Assembly (NCBI GenBank): GCA_028274465.1 | Contig: CM051456.1 | Location: 94,598,753 to 94,662,752, forward strand | Reading direction: 5' to 3' | From: Plantago ovata | Taxonomy: Eukaryota > Streptophyta > Magnoliopsida > Lamiales > Plantaginaceae | DNA: 64,000 nucleotides | Shown here: piece after piece, positions 11,425-21,182 of the stretch | Layout: every line of letters starts with the position of its first letter | How positions within the stretch are numbered: the stretch's first letter is position 1 | Notes under the pieces: generated by a model | Seen by the model: only the letters and a program-made list of their open reading frames with translations | Database searches by the model: none | What the model was told of the DNA's origin: nothing | Position numbers and translations under genes: made by a program

Positions 11425-13432
11425 TGAAAGTATATATGTCCTAGAGACAACCAACATTAAGGACGATATGTACTTTACCGCATTCAGCTTATTGGTATTT
11501 ATTAATGTTACATTTATTTAAGCATACATAAATACAATTGGCATTACATTTACTGATAGATTATTTGGTTGTTTGAATTATTCTGTAAGATGTTCCCAAG
11601 GACTAAAGATAATCACCAAGTTAGTGGGAGCTTGCGTGTCAGAACTTAAGTCCTAAAATTAGCCACTAGTCGATGGTCATTGAGATATGGGATATCAATG
11701 ATGCGATAGAGACTAGCATGTGTTGCATCAGATCCTTCGAGGATGTGGTAGTTCTCACTGCTGTGAATAGCTTGGTTATTCATGATGGACACATGGACAC
11801 TTTGGAGAGTGTTGGCATACCCAGCCGAGAAACCATTTGGTAAATTCTGTTTAAGTGTCTATGGGAGTTCCGGATTGTAGGGTGATGTAATAGTCCTCAG
11901 ACTTGAGGTCAATACTGTATCATATGTGGAATAATATACTTTGACCATGCGCAACGCTTGCACTCTTAAAGTAGGGTAGATACGGCATGCGTTGGGTATA
12001 TTAGAAAGCATATGGTATGAGTGATTGGACCAAGATCAGGATTCATTCCTCCGAATGGATTCAAGGAGAGAATACTCTACATCTCATATTAGTGCGATCG
12101 TTAGTCAGTGGCCACTGCAAAGATATATGTCAAAATGGTGTTTGGACATAATCATCTAGATCGACTAAGAAGATTGAGAGACAATGGATGAGTTATTGGA
12201 ATAGACACTAATCCATATTCTAAACTCATTCGAGTATTCGAGAATGAAAGGACCGTATCATCAAAGTACTCTACATCACAGGCAGTTTGTATCTCCTCAA
12301 CAAACGTTCCTTATATATTAGTATTGTCTAGTGATGATTGTCTAGGAATATTCACTGAGACCTTGATTTGATCATTGTCTGATATGTGAGGGCCTATGGG
12401 TCATATACAACTAGGTGATAATTCTCCCGATTAAGCATTAGGGTAAATTAAATGTCATTGAATTGATAACATTTGATTTACAATAGTCAAGGACATTTCA
12501 TTTGATGACAGTCATTAATTAAGTTAAAATTAGATTTATAACTTAATTACTATATTAAATAAAATATAAATTGGATTGATAAATATTTAATTTAATAGTA
12601 TTGAGAATGTTCTATTTGATACAATTAATTAATTAAGTTGAATTGAATTCAATGGACTTAATTAATCTATGCTTTTAGAAAGTAAATTAATTAAATTAGA
12701 TTTAATTAATAAAAGAAGAAAAGAATAATTAAATTAAATTAGATTTAATTTAATTAAAGTTAGAAAGTGCATTTGAACCAATTTAGAATAAAGTTCAAGT
12801 GATAAAAGCCCAAAAGAAAATGATTGGTAGTAATGGGTTTCAAACCCATGACCTCCATCTCATTAGCTAGCATACCAGCCGAATGGGCCAGGCCCATGTA
12901 ATACATATTATGAGTGTTACACATATATCCATCAGATGCGGCTGGATAGAGGACATGCTGAAGAAAAACGTGTTGCTAGGGTTGTGGCTTTGAGCTCTCT
13001 TCACCTTTTGGGTTTCTTCTATACGGTTGTATTCGTTCTAACTCTTTTCTTTTATTCTTTGATTAATTCTCATTTATTATGATCTTTGAGATTTCTTGTT
13101 TTTCTTAATGTAGATTTTAATATGGATTTCCTAGCATTCATTCATGGAGAATTCATCAACAAAGAATTGAACTACGTTTGACTTGATCCTGAGGGTACGT
13201 AGGCAGCTTAGAATTGTTCTGAGTTCAGTTAGAATCTTTAGAAGATCATCAATTGTTCGTTGAAGAACAAATTCATGATTAGATCAATGATTAATGGAAG
13301 CTGAAAGCTGGATAACGGGTAAGTCATTTGTGTGGAGCATGTTAAATAATCATTCAATCAACGATCCATGTAGGAAAAATTTTCGAATTCCGCTGCATTA
13401 ACCTTAGAGGTAATTTCCTACAATTACTAACA
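11425..13432 (+). repeat. Cop1 3' LTR
   Basis: Same ends as the 5' LTR and only scattered single-base differences. It is followed by GGGAG, the right copy of the target duplication. Confidence 0.93.
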
Positions 13433-13465
13433 GGGAGCTCCCCGTTTTTCTCCCTGCAGTGACAC

Positions 13466-13588
13466 GGGGCGAGTCGCCCCACACCTGGGGCGAGTTGCCC
13501 CGTGCGGGGCGAATCGCCCCGCGCGACCAGAGAGCGCGGCGCTCTCTGGACTCGTGGGGCGATTCGCCCCCCACCTCCTGAGGTGGGG
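13466..13588. repeat. Array of six GC-rich palindromes in TR1
   Basis: Successive hairpins: 13466-13480 (GGGGCGAGTCGCCCC), 13487-13501 (same with one change), 13504-13522 (GCGGGGCGA/TCGCCCCGC), 13527-13549 (arms CCAGAGAGCGC and GCGCTCTCTGG), 13554-13574 (GTGGGGCGA/TCGCCCC-CAC) and 13569-13588 (CCCCACCTC/GAGGTGGGG). They are nearly back to back. They lie between the protease end and the leader of the plant-transposon ORF, the position where TR4 has its own array (53281-53493) with different sequence. Confidence 0.9.
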
Positions 13589-13839
13589 AGACGAAACTTT
13601 TCGAAAAAACACGGTTTTTAAGTCCCCGAAAACCATTTTACTCATAAAACCACTAGTAAAAGCTCACTCAAACAAAAACAAAACCACAAATGACACAGAG
13701 ACGAACAAATTCACATATGAAAAGCAAATTGTTCATGTATGAATGCATGCAATAAAGCGGTAAAAAAGCGATAAAAACTCCGGGTTGCCTCCCGGATAGC
13801 GCCATTGTTTAAAGTCTTTGACTCGACTCCTGTTTGCGC

Positions 13840-15990
13840 CTAGCTCTTCTTCTTGAGGGTACTAGACTTCCCCTTCATGGATCTTCTCCTCATGCCACGA
13901 ACCTGTGAATAAGAATGAACATAGACAGCAAGACCACAGTAGTTAATTGTGTGAGAAGTATCAGGTGGATCAGATATGGCTCGCAACACATGTCGCTTGC
14001 CATCCACCTCAATGGTGCAAGTCCTTCGGTAGATGTCTATCACTGAGCGTAGCTTAGTAAAAAACGTTCGCCCCAAGAGAACGACATCCCCCATCCCAAG
14101 TATAGACGCCGGCATAACTACAAAATTGGTGTATACAGAAGCTTCACCAATCTTGACCAATACATTCTTCAAAACGCCCTCAGGTCTCAAAAAGGATCCA
14201 TCCGCCAGTTGCACGATAGCCTTATGCTCAGATAGTTTTCCAAGGCTACTCTTCTCGAACACATTCATAGGGAGCACATTAGAGTAGGATCCCGTGTCTA
14301 GTGTGGCACAGACATCTTCAAGCTCACCAATCCCGACCTTAACATCGAAAATTTGAGGGAGTGGCTCGGGATCCTCTTGCTCCTCTTCACTCTCGTCAGA
14401 ACCAAGGTCCTTCTCTTCTTCCTTAGCCTGTGGAGGTTCTTCCTTCTTGCAACACTCGCACTTAGCAACCTTCTTGATGGTGGTTTCGACAGGTAGATCA
14501 CCCACCAAGGTAATGGACATCGACTTCTCAGTGTTCCTAGGCAGCTTGCCTTGCTCCCTACTTGCTCCTCGGTCGATCAACTCTTGCATCTTTTGATGGG
14601 CAAGCCTAGTGCTCTCTTCCAACCTATCAAGCCTTGCCCTAGTCTTCTCAGAATCTTCTTCATAACGTTTGAGAAAACTTTAGGTGTGATCAACCATCTT
14701 TTGCAAGTTCTCCATCAGTTGAGCCGACTTCGACTTCGGTTGCTCTTTCGGAGCGGGGTTTTCGCAGTGGTAATTACCATAGTTAAGCCTACTACGGTCT
14801 TGGTTAGGGCCCTAAGTTTGGCTAGCCGGTGCATATCCTTGATTGTTTCGGAACCCTCTTCTCCAAAATCCACCTCGAGGATTCCTACCATCTTGTCCGT
14901 AGCTAGCTTCTTGACTACCAAACTCCGTAGCAAAGGCTTCCTCTTCGCCTCCTTGAACCCAGTTGCCATCATCATATGCGAGCTCCGATCTGCACATATG
15001 AGCTCCATGCCCATAGTTCTTGCATATTCGGCAAACTTCGTTCGAAACAGTTGTTCCACTGGCGCTCTTGAGGACTTGCTTCAATTCGTTGGTAAATCAC
15101 TCGAATTGATCCCCATTCCCCCTATACACAGGGGCTTCTTGAGTTGGTGGAGCTTCAGGTCCACGTCTCCTAACCATTGCCGTTGGGTCCTTGAACTGCG
15201 AACCCTTAGCAAGCCTTTCAAAAACTGCCGAGACGACTTCTGCGGTTTCCTCCCAAATATTGCCTCGGCATTGGAAATCCACCACTTGTTGGTTCTCGAA
15301 GGTTAGTCCATTGTAGAAGTGTTGGACTAGGTCAGAAAGCTCAAAACCATGGTGAGGGTACTTGTTCGTGAGATCTTGGAACCTCTCAAACGCGGTGTAG
15401 ATGGTCTCATCATAGTCCTGTTTGAATCTAGTGATTTGCGCCTTAAGCGCGGTAGTCAAGGTGTGAGGGAAGTATTTTTCCATGAAAGCTGAAAAAACCT
15501 TTTCCCAAGTGTCCAGCGAGCCCGCCGGTAGAGAACTCAACCATGACTTGGCTCTGTCGCCAAGCCCCATAAAAAAAACCTTCATCCTCAACTCATCCGT
15601 TGTTATTTCAGCTCCGGGTCGTGGGAGTTGGTTGACGAAATCATCGATATCGTGCAAGTACCCCATCACATCTTCCCTTGCTAAGCCATAGAACCTCGGA
15701 AGTTGTTGGAATGCGTGGTTCTTGATTTCCAGATCTCGAGTTGCAGACGAAAGAACAATCGCCGGTCCCCTCATACGATCCTTGGAGGGTTGAACCCATG
15801 CTTTCAGTGGTCTAGCTTCTGCCATTCCGTCGATTTCCTTGAGAAGACTATGTAGAGATTCAGAGAAATCGGTATCCTCTATTTCCTCTAGTTCACGCCT
15901 TTGAAGTAGTCGCCTTGTATGGTGGTAGACTCTGTCGATCTCAGCAATTGAATCAGCAAGCGGTGTTCCTCTAGATCGTGTATGTGGCAT
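13840..15990 (-). pseudogene. TR1 gag-protease polyprotein with three in-frame stops
   Basis: A single frame of 717 codons from the ATG at 15990 (MPHTRSRG) to the stop at 13840, interrupted by TGA at 15099-15097, TAG at 14814-14812 and TAA near 14690. Gag matches the plant retrotransposon gag pattern, including TWEKVFSAFMEKYFPHT (roughly residues 155-172) and YPHHGFELSDLVQHFYNGL. A zinc knuckle (C-X2-C-X4-H-X4-C, CRICKNYGHGAHMC) is at residues 320-333. The protease has an active site LDTGS near residue 563 and the flap/second-half motif VVLLGRTFF. A charged linker precedes it. No reverse transcriptase follows. The start sits 8 bases after an acceptor-like CAG. TR4's homologue has one stop and one frameshift. 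Confidence 0.85.
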
Positions 15991-16117
15991 ACACTATCTG
16001 TAACAAACTAGGAAAGCAGTGTCAGAGAGAGAGATTAAAAACGAAAACTAAAAACTACTGGAACTAGGAATTGAATGCTGAAAATATAAACAAATTAAAC
16101 AGAAAAAAGGAGTATAG

Positions 16118-16135
16118 TCCCCGGCAACGGCGCCA
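16118..16135 (-). other. Primer-binding site of TR1 (Asp tRNA)
   Basis: On the minus strand this reads TGGCGCCGTTGCCGGGGA, complementary to the 3' end of plant Asp tRNA, as known for Athila elements. It lies 3 bases inside the LTR edge at 16139. Confidence 0.93.
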
Positions 16136-16138
16136 ATT

Positions 16139-17402
16139 TGATGGACTGGAATTGTTGGGTTCCAATTAATCAAATAAATTTGTATTTAGCCAAAGGCAAT
16201 TCATAACTACAACGAAAACCGTAGTGTAGCAGAAGAATAACCTCGAGTGTCGATCTCTAAGGACTATAACTAGCTTTATCTAATTTAACTTGAGAATATA
16301 AAATCAATAGACTACTTAGCAAAGGTTTTTCTTAACAGATAATGGAGATTGGTGATAGTATGGTCATTCAAAGCATAGCAGGTTAATAATCATGCATAAA
16401 TTCCCCGGTTTTGCATAGAGATCTTTGATCAATGAGTTGTCCAGTTGTAATTATTCAACACTACGAAGATATAGATTTAGATAGATCAAAGATCAATGAA
16501 TTGTCCAATTGTGTTCAATAATTATTCAACAATACGAAGATAGAAATTTAGATAGATCAAAGAAATAAAGCAATAACTCTAGGTATAATGCACGATATAG
16601 CCATTAGCATAATTATTAACCCTTCGCTAAGAAATCACATACTATCACCAACGAGAAGTTTAGCTACTCATAGTTGTCATGCAATCAACAAAAATCATAC
16701 CACGAATGAATGAAAACATGATCAAAATATATAAAAATAAGTAGAAAAACTGTAAGATACAATGTTACTGAAGGTTGTCAATCTCCGAAGAATCGCGATC
16801 TTACAAGCTCCAAACTGCTAAGAAAAACTATCTCCTAAGCTAAGAACCCCCAGAACAGGCTCTGGGAAATTCCTACCTAAAACTACAGAGAAAGGTGAGA
16901 GAAAAGGTCTGGAAAAGTATGAAAAACGGAGAAAAACTGAGCAACGATATATAGGCTTCGAATTGTGTGGGGCGAAGGGCCCCACACACCAAGCGATTCG
17001 CCTGGTGTGGAGCGATTCGCCTCACATCCCGGGTGACTCGCCCGGGAGTAAATTTCGGCCAGATACGCGTTTTCGACGTGTTTTTGGATTTCTTCCCCTT
17101 TTCGGACTCGGATTCTGCCTTCTAGTGACCTTCTAGCCTCCAGATTCGGTCCCTAGACTTCAAATCCTATCCGGAATCTTTCAGATACTCCAATTAGGCT
17201 TCTGGAACACCAATTCCTTGTCTACTTCAATATATTTGCCCGAAAAACCTCGTTTTTCAACCAAAACATGTAAAATAAAAACTAAAGCGAAAAGTGACAC
17301 TATTCTAATAAAAAATGCACTAAAATATAGCTAAATTAACATAGAGGATAGCTAAAATAGGTGAAAAAGACTCAAATGAAAGTGTAAAATACACATTCAT
17401 CA
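16139..17402 (-). repeat. TR1 5' LTR (family A)
   Basis: Sense ends are TGATGAATG and GTCCATCA, 1264 bases. It shares its first about 100 bases and its last about 40 with the TR5 and TR6 LTRs. A TATATA motif at about 16948-16953 lies about 12 bases downstream (sense direction) of the palindrome array at 17046-16965. The donor-like GTAACATTGTATC starts at 16768. The other TR1 LTR is off the window, so its target duplication cannot be checked. Confidence 0.9.
16965..17046. repeat. GC-rich palindrome array in TR1 LTR
   Basis: Four adjacent hairpins: GTGTGGGGC/GCCCCACAC (16965-16987), a CGATTCG-centred pair with ACCA/TGGT ends, another CGATTCG pair with GTG/CAC ends, and TCCCGGG/CCCGGGA. They lie just upstream of the TATA motif in the sense direction. 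Confidence 0.85.
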
Positions 17403-17706
17403 TGTATAGACTAAGTGGTTGTGACCATTGTCCATACATTGCATCTCTATGGAATAGTTTGAGGTTTGTCTCGCTTGACTTGTCATATTTGTATGTGCAC
17501 TAGTTAAACTTGGTAGTCTCGACATCACTACGTGGTGTTTTCTCTACTGCGGTTCGCGAAGGCCTTATAAAATGTTGTATGTTAGAGTCTTTGGTTGTAT
17601 TCTCGTGTAATTATGTACGTAAGAGGCAACAAGTCTTCACCTTGCTTTTTGAGATTGCTAAATGCCTAGGAAGGAGGTAGAGTAAGGTGTGTGATCCTTT
17701 GTTTGA

Positions 17707-17728
17707 AACCTATTCTAACGAACAGGTT
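17707..17728 (+). repeat. Hairpin + PPT-like module, TR2 copy 1 (degenerate)
   Basis: Arms AACCTATTC and GAACAGGTT with loop TAAC. One arm base differs from the standard, leaving one mismatch. It is followed by TGGGGAGGGGG. Confidence 0.75.
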
Positions 17729-17819
17729 TGGGGAGGGGGTTACTTTCATTATGACTTGTTTTTCGTCTTGTTGTGTCATGTTGAGTTTGTTTTTATTATT
17801 TCTTGTGAGTTTGTGCTCC

Positions 17820-17841
17820 AACCTATTCTTTCGAATAGGTT
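17820..17841 (+). repeat. Hairpin + PPT-like module, TR2 copy 2
   Basis: Perfect arms AACCTATTC and GAATAGGTT with loop TTTC, followed by TGGGGAGG. This copy is in the sense orientation, so it shows the order stem-loop then purine tract directly. Confidence 0.82.
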
Positions 17842-18605
17842 TGGGGAGGTCGTTGTAGTGTCATTGTTATTTCCTTTCATTGTGCTACTGCTGGCTATAT
17901 ACAAAAAAAAAACGAGGAATAAAAAAAGAAAAAAATCGAAAATCCAGAATCTGGAAAAAGAAAGAAAAAAAAGAAAAAGAGAATAAGACCCAAAAAAGCA
18001 AAAGAAGGGTCCAAGCAAGCCAAAAACAGTTTTAGCAAAGTATTGCATTATTTTTCAGCTTTTGTAGTAGTTCGTAATCGAGTTGTAAATTCTTCCTTGT
18101 ATTCTCGTGTCGCCTAGTCCAATGCTTGTTCTAGACCACCCTCGTCCTGCCATTCAGGAAGTGGTGAAGAGTTTTTCTTTAAGAGTCGGGTAGAATAGGG
18201 GAGTGTTGTCTTTTAGGGAACCCTCCTTCGTTTGATGAGAGCCAGTATCGGTTCGACCTCTCTTGAGGGAAAGTCTCACTTGGTGAACAGTAGTAAGCCC
18301 TCAATTTCATAGGCACGAGGCAACCATTTGTATTTTGATATGCATCATTACGTCGTCATTGACTAGGTCCAGGTAGAGAGTGTTACGAGAGACTCCCTTG
18401 TTTAACAAAGTGCATATGTGAATGTGTATAGGTTCAATTGAGACATTCTTCAACCTACTTCCATGTTATGATTTGTATGGTCTTTATTCATAAGCATTTG
18501 GTAGATACAATCGATTAGTTCTTCTTGTTTGGCATGAGACTCACCTTTGTGTTGCATGTAGGTTGCATAGAGTCTAGCTAGTTGCTTGAGGACAAGCAAA
18601 GGTTC

Positions 18606-18618
18606 GGTTTGGGGAGTT
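18606..18618 (+). other. Polypurine tract of TR2
   Basis: GGTTTGGGGAGTT immediately precedes the LTR start TGATGA at 18619. The same sequence precedes the TR4 3' LTR on the minus strand. Confidence 0.88.
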
Positions 18619-18920
18619 TGATGACAGTGTTTTTTACACTATCATTCGGATCTTTTTCACCAATTTAGCTATCCTCTTGCATGGATTTTAGTGCATTTTG
18701 TTAGAATAGTGTCACGTTTCCATTTCTTTTGTTATTTTTAGGTTTTAGGTGAAAATTGCACTTTTGGATATAAATCATGGCGAAACAATGATGTTTTGGT
18801 GCAACGAGATCACCCGTGGTATGTCAAGGAGTACCGGGACGAGTTTCCATGCCAAAAGACCAAGTTTTGGAGCTCAAAACCGTGCAAGGGGCCGAAATCG
18901 AAGATCTGGAGGAAGAATTT

Positions 18921-18990
18921 GGCACGGGCAACTCTCTGCCCGTGCCAGGCGCAACGCGGCGGTGCGCCGCGTGTCCGGCGCACCGCCGCG
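18921..18990. repeat. Two strong hairpins upstream of TATA in TR2 LTR
   Basis: 18921-18946 pairs GGCACGGGCA with TGCCCGTGCC (10 bp, 6-base loop). 18955-18990 pairs CGCGGCGGTGCGCC with GGCGCACCGCCGCG (14 bp, no mismatch, 8-base loop). The TATA box begins 22 bases after the second. Confidence 0.9.
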
Positions 18991-19011
18991 TACGGGGCTT
19001 TCCGACAGCAG

Positions 19012-19020
19012 CTATATATA
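19012..19020 (+). promoter_or_regulatory. TATA box of TR2 LTR
   Basis: CTATATATA lies about 390 bases into the LTR, directly after the palindromes. The same position is occupied in the other family A and B LTRs, so it is the likely U3/R promoter. Confidence 0.7.
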
Positions 19021-19914
19021 TTTCCAAAATCTGCGAATTTTCATATCTTTTATCATATTTTTACAGACTTAAACCCTAGAGCTTGTTCTGGGTATATTTT
19101 CTCTTAGAACTATTGTATCTTAGCGAATTTGGAGCTAGAGGAGAGATTTGGACATCAATTGATCTCACCGTGCTAGATCTTTGTGAGTTTAGCAAATCAC
19201 CGGAGATTGACAACCTTTGGTGGTAACTTTGTATTTCACAATTCTGCTATTTATCTTTCAATTCAACCATGTTTTCATTCATTATTGCTTTGATTATGAT
19301 TGTTGATTGTGTTATTGATATGAGTAGCTAAGCATCTAGTTGGTGATAGTATGTGAATTCGTAGCTACGGTTCATATTATGCATGAATGAGTTTCTGAGT
19401 CTTTTACTTATTTTATTGATTATATTCGAATCTTTAATCCGACTAAGCCAAACACTTTCGTATAAAAGTGTTAGAAACACTAGGACAATTCAAGATCATT
19501 GTTTTCATTATCTTCTATTGCAAGTACTGCTTGAACTAATACTGACAACCTTAGCCAAGTATTAGTATAGATAGGAAGCTTTCAAAATACACGTCTACAA
19601 ATCTGTCTTTGGTGTTTGTTAATTCGAATTACTTTTAAGGCAGTACGAGTTGCACTTTCATGCATAATTATAACTTGATGCTTAGAACGAGCATACTATC
19701 ACCAGCTCTCTCCATATATTGTTAAGTCAAGTTAAGATAAATTTGTTTTCTAAAATTATATATAGTTATTTAGTTAAAGCTAGTTTAGTCACTAGAGATC
19801 GACACTCGAGGTCATCTTACCTCTGCACTACGTGTTTTGTGTAGTTGTGAGTTGCCCTTTGGCTTCTAAACAAATTTATTTGATTGTTCGAGTCTGACAA
19901 TCTCGTTCATCAAG

Positions 19915-21182
19915 GACTCAAAGGACGACGATGATGATACCCAAGGTCCTAGTCCCGGTGCTGGTGGAGAATTAACTAAGACTCAAGATAAGTCTGATCA
20001 AGCACATGCTGAAAAGCATGATGGTGAGCAACCACCTCCCAGCAATCCTGAAGAATCCACTCCCACTGTTGCTGAGAAACCAACAGCTGATACTGCTGTT
20101 GAGTCACTTGAAATTCCTACAGCTGAACAAGTTGTAGTGAATACTGAAAAGCCAGCAACTGAAGAAGTTGTTGATGCTGAAACTTCTCAGAAGCTTGCTG
20201 AAATTGCCAAAGGCAAAAAGAAGCTTGCTGATCATGAAATAGCTGCTGAAGCTACAATCAAGGTTACTTCTGAAAACCTTGACAAGGAGGAAGCTAAAGA
20301 TCTTAGAAAGTCTATTCAAAACAGCCTTGCGATAAATGTTCTAGAGACTCAACATTTTGAGGTTGCTCAGTCTTCTAGAATAAAAGATCCTGAACAAAGC
20401 TCATTTCCACCTCCTCCTACTGGTGAAACTCCAGTTGATGAGTCACAAGTGTTACACTCAGCAACCACTCATCCACAATATCAACAAGAAGTGGCTGACA
20501 GAGAAAAGCTATCATGCATGGAAGATGATGTTGATAGTTCATCTGGCTTCTCTGACTATGATGGAGAAAATGCTGGAGACAAGATTAACGACAAGATAGC
20601 TAATCCTACTGAAACTAATGTAGTGGATCCTGCTGAAACTCCTAAAGCACTCCATCACACTGAATCTTCAGACGAAGACATTGAAACGCATGAAACTGCC
20701 CATGCTGAAGATCAGTTTGCCACTGAATTAAAGGCTCACTTAGTTGCTCCCTCACCTGTAACTTTTCCAGATGTGGACAGGGTTACACCAAGGATTAATG
20801 CACTACAACAAGTTCACAAACAGTGCACTGATGAGGATGCATCACTACTTGCTGAAGAGCCGTTGAACATTGAAAAGATCTTGAAAGTCCTGCTGACAAG
20901 GACAACAAGTCTCACTTTGGCTCATGTTGATGTCAACACACAGCAAAAAACCAATGATGCATCTTCAGTCCAAACAATGAGAGTTGCTAAAAATGCACTC
21001 AAAAAGGCACAAAAGGATCTTGAAGAAAAAGATGCAATCATTGAAAGGTTGACCAGAGATATGGATGAAGTCAGACACACGATGTCTACACTTAACAAAG
21101 GTCAGCAAAAGCTGATCTTACACTTCAATGGGCTAAAGACTCTTACTGAATTTTGTAATGAGTACTTTTCTACCCAAGTATT
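19915..21182 (+). CDS. SIRE-type 3' ORF, first segment (envelope-like position)
   Basis: An open frame from the TR2 junction to the Cop2 junction, about 422 codons without a stop. The true start lies further left. The protein is acidic and low in hydrophobics, with repeated Glu/Thr/Pro/Ala phrases (AEKPTADTA, EKPATEEVVDAETS). Near the end is a heptad-like charged stretch (about 20985-21110, KKAQKDLEEKDAIIERLTRDM) likely to form a coiled coil. In SIRE/Maximus elements an envelope-like or coiled-coil ORF lies between pol and the 3' LTR, which is the position here. There is no signal peptide or clear membrane segment in this part. Removing Cop2 and one copy of GTATT leaves the frame continuous into 31403. 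Confidence 0.65.
21178..21182. repeat. Target-site duplication of Cop2 (GTATT), left copy
   Basis: GTATT precedes the LTR start at 21183 and recurs at 31398-31402 directly after the 3' LTR. It is perfect. Confidence 0.93.

Larger units (their letters stand above)
3438..13432 (+). mobile_element. Cop1: complete but coding-dead Ty1/Copia retrotransposon
   Basis: About 10 kb with LTRs at 3438-5448 and 11425-13432, a primer site at 5450, a polypurine tract before the 3' LTR and target duplication GGGAG. The internal 6 kb has no long frame. Only an RNase H remnant near 11105-11345 can be read. The LTRs look about 98-99% identical by eye, far better preserved than the coding part. It shares LTR start, leader hairpins and polypurine tract with Cop2 and Cop3, so it is a degenerate relative. 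It interrupts TR1. Confidence 0.93.
1..17402 (-). mobile_element. TR1: Athila-like gag-bearing LTR retrotransposon, interrupted, 3' LTR outside window
   Basis: Read on the minus strand the order is 5' LTR (17402-16139), Asp-tRNA primer site, gag-protease (15990-13840), palindrome array (13588-13466), a CT-rich leader, an AT-rich intron-like stretch, a plant-transposon-protein ORF (2689-1349) and a 3' non-coding region running off position 1. Cop1 (3438-13432) splits it. No reverse transcriptase or integrase motif is seen and there is no room for one between protease and the last ORF. TR4 has the same order, so this is a family structure, not a deletion private to TR1. TR1 sits in the 3' region of TR2: the sequence resuming at 17403 is homologous to TR1's own 3' region in the opposite orientation. 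Confidence 0.85.
17403..18618 (+). other. TR2 3' non-coding region
   Basis: The sense (plus) copy of the region also seen at 1-1348 and about 49790-50990. It has no gene. It contains two hairpin + PPT-like modules, an A/G-rich tract at 17907-17990 and, at the end, the polypurine tract. The 5' part of TR2 lies beyond TR1 and outside the window. Confidence 0.75.
18619..19912 (+). repeat. TR2 3' LTR (family B)
   Basis: 1294 bases with ends TGATGACAG and GTTCATCA, which form a 6-base terminal inverted repeat. It carries two strong hairpins (18921-18946 and 18955-18990) directly upstream of a TATATATA box at 19012-19020. The donor-like GGTAACTTTGTAT lies at about 19222. It is followed by SIRE-type coding sequence, so TR2 inserted into that element. 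Confidence 0.9.

Noticed and set aside
13427-13645. Open frame over the TR1 palindromes, and similar ones at 18749-19107, 49095-49460, 53101-53565 and 58540-58746
   Set aside because: They cover palindrome arrays in LTR or spacer DNA, are open on both strands and are not conserved between copies.
16118-16135. Asp-tRNA-like sequence as a tRNA gene
   Set aside because: Only the 18 bases complementary to the tRNA 3' end are present, next to an LTR, so it is a primer-binding site.
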